Source: Lophium mytilinum (taxonomy: Eukaryota; Ascomycota; Dothideomycetes; Mytilinidiales; Mytilinidiaceae). From it: DNA of 64,000 bases. The notes beneath the pieces were generated by a model. The model saw only the letters and a program-made list of their open reading frames with translations, did no database searches and was not told where the DNA came from. A program made the translations under genes and the position numbers. Within the stretch, counting starts at the first letter, position 1, and each line of letters starts with the position of its first letter. The stretch covers positions 626,456-690,455 of the forward strand of contig MU004198.1 of NCBI GenBank assembly GCA_010093605.1, read 5' to 3'. Shown piece by piece: positions 12,183 to 21,829 of this stretch.

Positions 12183-13863
12183 CTACGAATCATGAACCCG
12201 AACGACGCCGCCAGTGACGCCTTGGTAGAATGTGCCATCAGGACCAAGAGTACCAGGAAGCTCATTGTCCTACATGTGGTCAGATAGTTCAATTCTTGGA
12301 AGTAGAGTAGACTTACGTTAAGTGTACCGCCAGCGCCAGCCCTAACCTTCCACGCGACTTCTCCAGTCTCATAACTCGTTGCTGAGGCGTAGAAGACATA
12401 TTCTCCCTGGTCTGCCAGCTCCGCATCTTGAAGATAGGTATAGAACAGGCCCGTCTTGGTCGACAACACAGACACGGAGGTCGTTCGAAATTCGTCGTTG
12501 CTCCAGGCGATGCTACAGCCGCCGCCGTCGGCTGGAACGTTGACACGGACAAGGCCTGGTGCCATTGGGTTGAAGTTATTGTAAGCGCCGTTGATATCTC
12601 CAGCTCCTAGATATAGTGCAGGTGCGTTGTAGTCGTTGCGCAGTATAACACCGTATGTCTTTCCGTCAAAGCCGATAATTGGGGAGTTGTCAGTCGCGCT
12701 TGTGCCTGGCTGGAACACCGGCACGGAGCACACTGGTGGCCCTGATGTCTTGCCCTGACGGTAGACCAAGAGGCTGATCTGAGAGTCTGAGTTGTCTGTT
12801 ATGACGACGTAATCATTTCCGAGCAGCGTTGGAGTCGCTCCGGTCCCGCGGGAATAGCAACCGGGTTTGATAGCCGAGCCTGCGTCATAGGCTTCCTTCC
12901 ATAGTGTCGTAATTTTGCTGCCAGACCCCGAAGTAAAGGCATATATGTAGCCGGTAGCATTTGCCGTATCAGCTGGGCTGTTTGGGCTTGGTCCCGTTGC
13001 GGCATAAACGATGTCTCCATTTACAGCCAAGCCATTCTCTTGCATTTGATTCTGTAGGCGAAGGGAATGGACAGTCCCTTTGGAATCAATATAGCCGAAG
13101 ACTGTGGTGTTTTGAGGGGCATCTCCTACGCCACCCACGATTCCACCGGTGGAGAACCAAATGTTTCCTTGAGCATCGAACATGCTGTTCAAAAGCTCCT
13201 CATAAACTTCAACAATTCCTAGGGCAACAAGATCGATGGTTTTCAGAAGATTGAATTGGGTTCCTTTTCGTTGCACAATGAATATGCGGCCTTGGCGTGA
13301 GCTTACGGCTATCGTGTTACTTTTGAGGTTAAGCTCCATGTACTCGGTATTCAAATGGTCGTTGCCTGGGGATAACCAGGTTGACAAGATTGCGAAGCTG
13401 TCGGGATCTACTGCTGCTAAAGCATAAGTTGGCGTTTTCGAGCCGTTGGCTAGATACGTATACGCTGCTGTCAATTCGCCTTGAGTGTCGAATAGCAGAA
13501 CTCTGAGGCCAGAGGCGATGGTTGACACGTTGACGTTGTTACCCAGAGGGCCACCGTAATCACTACTTCCAGTGTTTCCAGCGTCCTGGTGCATGAGGGA
13601 ACCATCGGGAGTATATCGCGCTGGGGCAGCTAGTGGTGCTGCTTTGACAGCGTTGCCAGTAAAAGCATCTCCTGCCAAAGGCTGCGAATTGGTAATGGGT
13701 TTTGGAGAGGTTGCTTGGCGCTCAAACTGTAATTGTGAATACCAGTGTTTAGGATGCGGCACAATATTCTTACAAGCTGGGGAGACGCGTCTTGCTGCAA
13801 CGAGGTCGGCATGGTCATGGCAGTTGAGAGCATCAGTTGGAAAAGGCATAGTGATGGACGCAT
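12183..13863 (-). CDS. Predicted secreted beta-propeller-like protein (function unknown)
   Basis: The proposed model has three exons: 13863-13774, 13726-12317 and 12269-12183, giving about 528 residues. The first exon starts with a hydrophobic signal-peptide-like segment (MRPSLCLFQLMLSTA) and is spliced by a 47-base intron with GTAAGA donor, CTAAAC branch point and CAG acceptor. Skipping that intron gives a longer open frame from 13849 that lacks any signal. The 47-base intron 2 (12270-12316) gives a short tail ending GVVRVHDS in place of a long unrelated read-through. The body has repeated strand-like segments typical of YVTN/quinoprotein-like propellers (NIWFSTGG, TGYIYAFT, GLFYTYLQDAE) and several Asn-X-Ser/Thr sites. 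No catalytic motif is obvious. It borders the AT-rich tract on its 3' side. Confidence 0.78.
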
Positions 13864-15494
13864 CGTTACGAGGATGTGCTGTTGAGAGCAGAATGAAGGA
13901 AAGAGAGGCTCGGAGCGATGAAAGTGTTGAATTGATAGCTACAAAGTGGAAAACGGGAAGTCCTTGACGCTATAAACACGACAGAGAGCAGAGGCTCGGA
14001 TGGTCGGCGCGCCTGGTATCGCGCAGGTACGAGGATGGATCCACATAAGCAAAAGCTAGGTACCCTTGCCCTACTACTGAAAGGGAGCTCGCTCGAGATG
14101 GACGATGAGCCGACCCTTGGAAGCGAGTGATCGGCCTTGCAGGATGGCAATGGCAGCATGATGGAATATTGAAGACAGACAAGCCCATCACTGCCTAGAC
14201 TGGTATGCGCGATGGCAGAAAGAGTTGCTATTCACCTACGATTCGTGGGCCCGGCCCCAACCTCGGGAGGAATGTGGCATTGTTGGCTGGCTGTTGGGAT
14301 CTGCGATGGGGTGCCCTGGGGATAAGGGGCCCGGCTGCTGGGGTCCCATCATTGCACGGTGAGGTCGTGGGGTCGGCAAGGAGGCGAGAAACACCATAAG
14401 AGGGGCACATTGCGCAACAAAATGGGGGAGTTTCCTTGTTAAATGATAATTCGGCGGGAGGGGCGCGTAAGTGCAGTAGTAGGTAGGAGGAGAGATCTTC
14501 GAGTCTTCTTTACAGCCCAAGGCGACGGCGCCCGGACCCACAGAAAGCTTGCAGTCAAGGACAGCCACTCACGTCGCCTCCCGAATACGACGGAACGATT
14601 CCGGCATGCCGTACCGGGCCGTTAGGGCCGTGCGATCTGCGATGTGCCCGGCTCTTAGCTTCCAGCCTCTGACCAGACGACAACCTCCTGCCCGAATCTG
14701 AGCAAGGCGACCACGATGCCAGCTACCGTAGATACTCGGCGATAGCGACGATGTCGCAGATCTTGGGACCTATCTGCATCGTGACTGTCAATCACACCTC
14801 GCATCGCGCTCTCGGAGCTTCCACGATACCTTCACCGATATAGAGCAAGATAATGATGAAAAGGCGTCAACTGTGAGTCTTAAAATCGTAATCGAAGTGC
14901 TTTGCCTCAAACTACCGGAGAATTTCTGGTCGACCGCCGACTTGTGCTATATCCCTCTCACAATAGGCCATACTGCCCCTCAGTTGCGAGCTGCCATCAA
15001 CATCCGGTAGCTCCAGTCGCGTCCTCAAGCGTCCATACATGGTTCAACAAAGTTGACATACCGCATTCCAATACGTTAGCTTTCTAATGCTGAGGTCTGT
15101 CAATACGTTAGTAGGGTTCAAGACGTTCGTAGCGATCATTCTGAAAGGATCAGACACTCGATTATTTCTAAACTACCCCAGCGCGCTGAACGGTGAAAAT
15201 CAAACCGATTAAGGATTCGGAGAAGCCGGCGGGTAGGTAAACACCTCATGGGTGTTACACGACGATTAGACTCAGATCGTTCAAAAGCAAGCGCCATGGA
15301 CGACAAGGTAGATTTGGCCACTTATTAGGCCAAACTGGACAACCATATACCAACCTCTCCAAGACATATTTACCAAACTCCCTGGCCTCCTGCACGGCAT
15401 AACGCAGTCTTCTCAGCTGGTTCTACTGGGCGGCCTGTCGACTAGCTGCGAAGCATGCTTCCTGCGACGCCTTGCAGCGCCTGCATCTGCGCTC
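13864..15494. other. Intergenic, balanced GC, no gene supported
   Basis: Between two minus-strand genes. It should contain the promoter of the secreted protein gene and the 3' flank of the HET gene. Short open frames on both strands (about 60-110 codons near 13.9-14.6 kb) overlap each other and show no recognisable family or splice continuity. Confidence 0.55.
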
Positions 15495-17195
15495 TCAGCT
15501 CTGTAAGCTGCTACTCAAGGCCTGCCTTGGTATCTTACGGGGCTTTTTTGTTGCTGGTTTGGTAATTGAGGCTGAGCGGTCCCTTGGTGGCCGGCCACGC
15601 TTCCTAGCCTGCTGAGTGGCCTGCTGGGTTACCTCCGGCGCAGCTGTCGAGACAGTGATTTTTGTGGCAAAAACCTCCTGGCCATTCTTCAGGGCACTCT
15701 TCACTGCCAATTTCACCGCCCATTGATCTCCAAGATGCCGGGTAACCCTATCATGCCTCTCTTTAACCATGTTGTAACGTCTCACGTTCCTATCTCTAAC
15801 GAGGTAGTCTCGCACGACATCGCTCAGAACCTCGTGTTTACCGATATCCGTCTCAACATCCGACCATACAGAAGAGTTATCGGTGCCGATGACTATCGCA
15901 AATCGTACCCCACTAGCATTATGCTTGAACATCTGGGCCCCACAAGCTCTGTTACCATTCAGATAAAGCACTTCATTGGTATCCCACCATGAATCGAAGC
16001 TTTGTTCTCCTGATTTTTGATCAACAGAGAAACCGTTTTGAGCAATCTGTTCATAGGCTACAACAACTTGCGTAGAATGTAGGCGCCGTGTCTTTGCGTT
16101 CACGTCGAAGAGCTCGTCATTCGGCGGGCTGATATAGATCTCTTTCTTGGCACATTCTCTCAAAACGGTGTCTTTGCAGGACACTATTTCATTATTTTCA
16201 ACCCGAACAAGATCGTTTGGCTGCGAGGACTTGATTGCAAGGCAGATAGCCAGCCGGCTGTCATCTTCCGTTCCACAGTTCAAGATAGCCCTGACTCTGG
16301 TTTCATCCTCGGCTTTGGAGCAACGGAGCAGTGGCAGTGTGATTCGAAGACCCCGGTTGGTCAAAGTGTATTCGTAATCTTCGAAGAGTGCAGGTGGGGA
16401 GCGTCGTATGCTGCCGCAAGCAGCAGACTCGAAAGGTGAGCGGGCAAAAGGGCCTCGCTCAAGTCCAGGGCCCGTCCAAGCAAAGAGGGAGTGGTCGTTA
16501 GATGACTTCATGATTTCGTGCTGCAGCCGAACGAAAGCGTTTTTGCCTTCTCCGTATAGCATCGGCATGTGTACGTCGAAGAGCCCGAGGAGACAGTAGG
16601 CCAGGTCTTCCTGCCGCGTCGTTTGCCTGTTCGCTGCCCAGGACATGATCTGTGCGATGCTTGACTCGCTCGATTGGACTCCCAGAAGGACATCGCATGG
16701 AATACCGGTAATCTGGGAGATCGGCTCTTTCAAAGTCGCCTTGGTGCCTAACTCTTCCCACTTCTCATCGTAAAAGACCACCGAGGAGGGTGCAATCAGT
16801 TCCTGAAGAGTCCAGCCTCGTGTGAACCAGTTGCTGTGCCTTAGACCATCAACGTCGGCCACATCTCCCAGAAATGCGTAGCATACAGCAGCACTCTCGT
16901 ACTACCGGTACATGGAGTTGATCGCATCTGAGAGCTCGGAGCTACTATTCTTGTCAATGCAACATGTGTCAATCCAGATGTATTTAAAACCGTCCGAGGC
17001 CGCTTGCTCGCACGACTTCCTGATCTTCTGTGATGCGGTTCCTTCTGGGAGTGAAGCGGCAGATTGGTAATGCCTCTGGATACTATTGAACGTAACTTCA
17101 TCATCGCCCCATCTGTGCGAGAGTATAGCGTATGGAGGAATTCTGTCGCCCATAAACTCTTTGAGTTGAAGAGTACTCGTGTCAAGCAACCGCAT
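15495..17195 (-). pseudogene. HET-domain protein with one in-frame TAG
   Basis: HET proteins are fungal NLR-associated or stand-alone factors of heterokaryon (vegetative) incompatibility. The frame from ATG 17195 reads MRLLDT...PYAILSHRWG (about residues 22-31), then IWIDTCCIDK (about 72-81), a TAG at 16902-16904 (residue 98), then YESAAVCYAFLGDV, NWFTRGWTLQELIAP and LAYCLLGLFDVHMPMLYGEG, to TAG at 15495; 566 residues if read through. Upstream and downstream parts are in the same frame with no indel. Most relatives have Trp at the TAG position (MYRWY), so this looks like TGG to TAG. The carboxy end is basic, with an AT-hook-like KRGRPPRD and further Lys/Arg clusters, unusual for a HET protein. 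Alternatives are a sequencing error or translational read-through. Confidence 0.85.
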
Positions 17196-17815
17196 TGTGT
17201 GACCGTTTGAGCAATTTGGAATTCGAGCGGAAGAAACAGCCAGCTATTGGTTTAGGGTGCAATGAACAGAATCCGGAAGTGTTTAAATAAAAGATAAAAG
17301 ACCTAGTAACTCCAAGCCTTCCAGCGGCTGCCTAGATATGGAGAGAGTTTGGAATCCCGAGCCTCGCACGTGACGAGCTGAATCTCTCCAGGCTAAAATG
17401 AAATAGTCGTTGCTGACCTCCCGCATCTGAGCCTCTCCTGCAAATGATGGGTATTCGGTCTAATTTACATGCTGTCTACGTACCGTTTGAAACAGACTGG
17501 GACAGAGTGTTATCTCTGGAAGGGAGCTAGAGCTTCCGAGGCCTACAAAATGGTGCGGGGCTGTTCATTCATAACCCATGATAGATTTCTAGAGCGGGTA
17601 AGCCTGAGTCGGCCTCGGCCATATTTTAACGGTGCAGATCCATGTTATCAGAGGGGTTTAGGTGCGGGTTGATATACAAAGGAACAAGCATGTAGCTCAG
17701 ACAAAGTTTAGACACAACTCAAGCGATATCAATGACGTCATCATCAACCTTTCACTCTACCTAATTTGGAATGAATGAACAGCCCATCTGAGCAGGTGAC
17801 TGTGAAACACGCTAA
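17196..17815. other. Intergenic upstream of HET gene
   Basis: Holds the presumed HET promoter. One 67-codon frame at 17469 has no recognisable features. The TAA target-site copy of the MITE is at 17813-17815. Confidence 0.5.
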
Positions 17816-17994
17816 ACGTCGTTAACCCCCCAGCGAGAATCACCCACCACTGTGCTACCGAGAATTGTAGAGGATTTGAGGGGCTAAGCCGCTAGTCTAC
17901 ATTCTTCTAAGCGTGACCAGATATGCCCGCCAGATACTCCACCAATTCTCGTTAGTACGTGAATCTCGGATGGGGGGTGGGGGGTTAACGACGT
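17816..17994. mobile_element. MITE-like element with 17-base terminal inverted repeats
   Basis: The left end ACGTCGTTAACCCCCCA (17816-17832) is the exact reverse complement of the right end (17978-17994). Both are flanked by TAA (17813-17815 and 17995-17997), a 3-base duplication like that of PIF/Harbinger elements (TWA). Further inside, CGAGAATCAC near the left end mirrors CGAGATTCAC near the right, so the inverted repeat continues imperfectly. The element is 179 bases with no coding capacity, so it would need a transposase from elsewhere. The structure is clear; the superfamily assignment is inference. Confidence 0.82.
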
Positions 17995-18131
17995 TAATCT
18001 AAACTACCTAGGTAATTGCACCCTCAAACCACTTGGCCTTGGTCCCACCTCCAACTCAAAGGTGCTAGAAACACATACCCATACTGTTGTGAAGCCAACC
18101 ACGTCCACGTCTCTCTAGCTAGAATAGCTCG

Positions 18132-18428
18132 ATGACTTGGGCAACCAACATCATCAAACAACTCCAGCAGGGCCTCGTAGTACAATTCCGGCCCTCCGGC
18201 CACTCTATGCGCGGAAAGGTTGCCCATCGATCTTTATGCACTGTCCAGCCCATTTCAGCACCCATCCACGTTGACGATATCGCGCTGTGCAAGGTCAAAG
18301 GCAACCATTATCTCCATCCCGTGAAGGCGAAGTCGGGAGTGCGGTATCTGATCGGCAACAACGTCGGCGGAACCAACGGCTGGATCACCGAGCAGAGCAT
18401 CTATGGGAAGCTTACAAGTGTCAAGTGA
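18132..18428 (+). CDS. Small S24/LexA-type peptidase-like protein, bacterial in appearance
   Basis: 98 residues, intronless, ATG 18132. The pattern is that of small stand-alone S24/S26-like proteins known mainly from bacteria: a short helical amino end, FRPSGHSM (S24-type Ser-Met at about residues 25-26), a DDIALCKVKG strand-turn corresponding to the usual GD(I/V)VL(C/V)xV, a YLHPVKA segment carrying a Lys that could serve as the general base, IGNN, and NGWIT...IYGKL. The Asp replacing the usual Gly in the GD motif is a departure. It may be a self-cleaving-fold domain without DNA-binding part. Function is unknown and catalysis unproven. It lies 137 bases from the MITE and 381 bases upstream of the PLC-like frame. 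Family recognition is from memory of the motif pattern. Confidence 0.6.
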   Translation: MTWATNIIKQLQQGLVVQFRPSGHSMRGKVAHRSLCTVQPISAPIHVDDIALCKVKGNHYLHPVKAKSGVRYLIGNNVGGTNGWITEQSIYGKLTSVK

Positions 18429-18809
18429 GCAGTGAATTTGGATCAAGTGGATAGGTCAAGGTCGAGCCGAAGACCCCAATCACGTGTTTGGAGAAGGCCA
18501 GTGAGGGAAGCTTCATCTCTGCGATAGCTAGGGTTCATTGCAGCTTCCCCTGCAGCATCCAGGTCATGATGACCAAAATACATAGACTGCGCCATTTCTG
18601 GTTTCTTGTTCTTCTCGTGGTCATCACAACTCAATTATTTAGAACTCAATCACTCTATTCTAAAGTTGAGATGGAAGGGATAACGAATATGTTGGGGCGA
18701 TTAGTAGGTTCTAAACTTGGACACCGAAGCTAGAGCTAACATAGTCAGACATCTGCTCTAGTTCTAGCCTGTAGGTCTATCTAGCATCGAAAGCTATAGA
18801 CACCCACTC
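18429..18809. other. Short intergenic, possibly with 5' exon of the PLC-like gene
   Basis: An open frame from ATG 18566 encodes a basic start and a hydrophobic run (WFLVLLVVITTQLF). It could end at a GTAGGT donor after 18713 and join in frame at CAACAG/GCC (18837), adding a signal or anchor to the downstream gene. Without transcripts this remains a proposal. Confidence 0.35.
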
Positions 18810-19982
18810 ATGTTGCATTCAGGTGGTCTACAACAGGCCTCAACTCCCGCTACCGATACCAACGGAGCTCTCCGGATGAACCACATCCAGGTCATCGGCA
18901 CCCACAATAGCTACCATCGCGAGATCAGCTTGAAAGAACGCGCAGTCTTCGATCAGTGCATGGACGACCCGCAGAACTACTACTACTCCCACTCCAAGCT
19001 CTCCGACCAGCTGAGCCATCAATCTGTACGCTCCCTGGAACTCGACCTCCACTCCGACCTCCGCGGTGGCCTCTTCGAGACGCCCCTAATTTGGAAGTGC
19101 TCCAACCTTAATGCTTCCACTTACCCTTTCCACGATCCCAACTGGTCCAAACCCGGCTATAAAGTCTTCCACGTAAACGACATGGATACCAACGCCGTCT
19201 GTCATACCCTAGTCTCATGTCTCGAAGAGCTGAAAGCTTGGTCCGACGCCAACCCTCGCCACATCCCCATCCTGATCGACCTCGAGATGATGTGGGACGC
19301 CGATCTCAAGACGTGCAACAGCAGCTGCAAATACGTCAATGAAACGTGCTTGAAAGGCGGCGTATGCGACGACGAAGCCAAACATCTGAATCTTACCCAG
19401 CTCCTCGAGGTCGACCGTGAGATTCGCTCCGTGCTGCCTGCACACAAACTCATAGTTCCAGACAACGTGCGCAAGAGAAAGCTCACGCTGGAGGAGTCGA
19501 TTCTACAACACGGCTGGCCGACCCTTGACGCTGCCCGCGGCAAATTCATGTTCTACTTCGACAACGAGCCTGATACTTCTGATCCCACTAACTACCGCAA
19601 CCTTTACCGCGCCGACGGCCACGACAGTTTGCAGGGACGCGTGGTGTGGACGAACTCTCTCGAAGGCGATGCAGATGCGGCGTTCATTAAGCATAACACG
19701 CCTACTGGTGATGATTTGGCTGAGATTCAGAGGCTGGTGAAGAAGGGGTATATCGTTCGCACTCGTGCTGATGAGCCGATTACGACAGTCCAGCAGAATG
19801 ATACGACAAGGAGGCATTCGGCGTTCGTGAGTGGGGCGCAGATTGTGAGTACGGATTACCCGGCGTACGGGATGTCGGCGAGGTGGGATTCGGATTATGT
19901 GGTGCAACTTGAGGGCGGGATTGTGGCAAGATGCAATCCAGTTACAGCGCCGGAGTGGTGTAAGGATAGTATGTTGGAGTAG
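18810..19982 (+). CDS. Ca2+-dependent phosphoinositide phospholipase C-like protein (PI-PLC-C1 type)
   Basis: 390 residues from ATG 18810. The key region is IQVIGTHNSYH (about residues 27-37), holding the first catalytic His of the PI-PLC TIM barrel. It is followed by QLSHQSVRSLELDLHSD (metal- and substrate-binding acidic strand), KVFHVNDMD (second His), PILIDLEMMWD, GKFMFYFDN and a carboxy-terminal ADEP...STDYPA...ARCNP. This is the order in the bacterial-type, Ca2+-dependent PI-PLC family found secreted in many fungi. Cysteine pairs (CNSSCKY...CLKGGVC, CNP...EWC) fit an extracellular protein. The ATG 18810 product has no signal peptide; an upstream exon at 18566-18713 spliced to 18837 would supply one. 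Its stop is only 76 bases from the convergent CAX gene. Confidence 0.82.
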   Translation: MLHSGGLQQASTPATDTNGALRMNHIQVIGTHNSYHREISLKERAVFDQCMDDPQNYYYSHSKLSDQLSHQSVRSLELDLHSDLRGGLFETPLIWKCSNLNASTYPFHDPNWSKPGYKVFHVNDMDTNAVCHTLVSCLEELKAWSDANPRHIPILIDLEMMWDADLKTCNSSCKYVNETCLKGGVCDDEAKHLNLTQLLEVDREIRSVLPAHKLIVPDNVRKRKLTLEESILQHGWPTLDAARGKFMFYFDNEPDTSDPTNYRNLYRADGHDSLQGRVVWTNSLEGDADAAFIKHNTPTGDDLAEIQRLVKKGYIVRTRADEPITTVQQNDTTRRHSAFVSGAQIVSTDYPAYGMSARWDSDYVVQLEGGIVARCNPVTAPEWCKDSMLE

Positions 19983-20058
19983 GTTACTCGGGTCGTGTCC
20001 ATCAATATCCCTGAGCGTCTATACCGTGCGGCTGGGCGAGGTTTGGCGATATGGTATC

Positions 20059-21829
20059 TCAATCATCCACGTAAAAGGAGGCAAGAGCAATGATGATATA
20101 GACTTTGATGAGCAAGGCACCGGTGAGCCTGCCGCTGAAATGTTAGATCTGGAACCCCTCTCGAAGTCTAGACTGAAAGTGCACATACCAGTTGGACTTC
20201 CCTTCCTGAACCACATAGGTTACAATGATAATGGAAGCGAATAGTGCGGCAACAGAAAAGCCATCAAACTCTATAGACATATCGTCGATGCCCATACACC
20301 ATGCCAGGAGGACGACCAGCGGCAACACCATGAGAGAAGTCTGCATGCACCTCTCTAGCGTAAGAGCTATGCTGATATCCATTTTGTCGCGGACTGCCAT
20401 CCTGATCGAGGAAGGATCATTGCTCAAAATTGGGAGGATAACAAGACCGACGAAATTATGCGATACTCCAGCGTGCTGGAGGAGCCCTTGCAAGCTATCG
20501 GTGGCGAACTGGGTATTGAACGCAATTAGAACAACACAGGTAACTAAAGTGGCGATTCCGCCAGTAAGACTCAGAGTGGGAATCTCAGGGTCTTCGTCGT
20601 CGCCTTCAACTACGAGTTGGGTTTGGCAGACAGAACCACCGGCCATGGCGGCAGTTCTGGCACCAACATGAGCAATTTCTCTTAGCGCCGCGGCGTCTCT
20701 GTCAACCTTTCCAGGTGAGACCTTCGCTTTCGGAGCTGCTTTCGACGGTTCATTGAACATTGATCGGTTCGTCTTGAGTTGGAAAAGAAGCCATAAGCCG
20801 TAGGAGATTAAGATGATCACAGATGTTCCTCGGGACTGAGCGCGGATACCAGCGGGAGTTGTGGAGGTCATCAGATGTGAGGCAGTCGGAATCAATAGGC
20901 TCAAGACTGCGAGTAGCAGTAGCATACTGATGGTTTGAGCTACGCGCGGATTGAAGTACTGTTCGAGGCGGTTAATGCCCCCGAAGAAGAAGCCGAGCCC
21001 TGTCATTAATAACAGGTTCGACAATATGCTTCCTAAGAGTGAGGATTGAAGTATTAAAATCTGACGACTTTTGAGCAAGAGTATTGAGGTTATGAGCTGG
21101 ACTGCGTTGCTGTAAATGCATCAGCTTGAGCGCCCTAAAAATAAGATAAGGTACAGACCTGAAAGTCATGCTTAGCAGGCCTCCAAATGTATCACCAACT
21201 CGAAGCACGAGCTCGTCTATGGCATACGATAGAATGGCTCCGGAAGGAAGTATAGCGAGGAAATTGATGGCGAAGATAGTCGGCGGGCCGGCATGCAGAT
21301 AGTTGACGACAAAGCCCGCCGGGATGAACAATAAGAGCAGATTGATCCAGCTTCCAAAGACCACAGCTCGCACTTGTTGTCCAACTGGTATTTTCCCCAT
21401 TAAACTCTTATACTGCCTAGGGTCTGAGACCCGTCGTCCTAAGTAAACAGATCTAAATTCATCGGGATCATGCTGATCGCTATCGTCTTCATCGTGTTTC
21501 ACACCGAGGCGAATCTTCTCTCTCCATGATTGCTTCTGATTATGCCTGAGCTGCTCCGGCTCCTCTATTGAATTCCCATCATCCGTCACAGCGGTGATCT
21601 GTGGCACGGAGCTGTTCCGAGAAGGGAGATGGGGGCTAGGAGTCTCTAGCCTTGCAGATACAGCTTCTTCGGTCCGGGCATGGACTATTTGTGTGCCATC
21701 GGCTCTTCTTCGTGCAAAAGGGTTATGAAGCGTGCGCTCAGGCCTAGCCTTGCTACGGATCGCGTCTATGAGATGATAAGTAAGAATCACCCTAGCAGAG
21801 CCTTGAGAATCTAAAGTACACATACGCAT
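20059..21829 (-). CDS. VCX1: Vacuolar Ca2+/H+ exchanger (CAX family)
   Basis: Exchanges cytosolic Ca2+ for vacuolar H+, setting Ca2+ storage. Proposed exons are 21829-21159, 21109-20189 and 20128-20059, with introns of 49 and 60 bases, giving about 553 residues. The splice at 21158/21110 rebuilds the first alpha repeat (GDTFGGLLSMTFSNAVQLI...SLLGSILSNLLL). The last splice replaces an unrelated tail with a final membrane helix (LLIKVYIIIALASFYVDD), as expected for CAX. The second alpha repeat is seen as NFVGLVILPILSNDPSS, where most relatives have GNAAEH, so the ion-binding His/Glu motif is altered. The amino end is long, polar and probably cytosolic. A GTATGT donor three bases inside the proposed start would allow an alternative model with a four-base coding first exon. 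The gene symbol is by family, not orthology proof. Confidence 0.85.

Noticed and set aside
14205-14410. Possible small gene near 14.2-14.4 kb
   Set aside because: Both strands open by GC content only; no similarity or signal.
13866-14568. Several 60-110-codon frames upstream of the secreted protein gene
   Set aside because: Mutually overlapping on both strands; no motif; likely promoter and leader.
16902-16904. Peroxisomal-type stop read-through at the TAG in the HET, SET copy 2 and aldo/keto reductase genes
   Set aside because: The known fungal read-through context is TGA-CTA; these are TAG followed by TAC, GGT and GAG, and no peroxisomal signal ends the frames.
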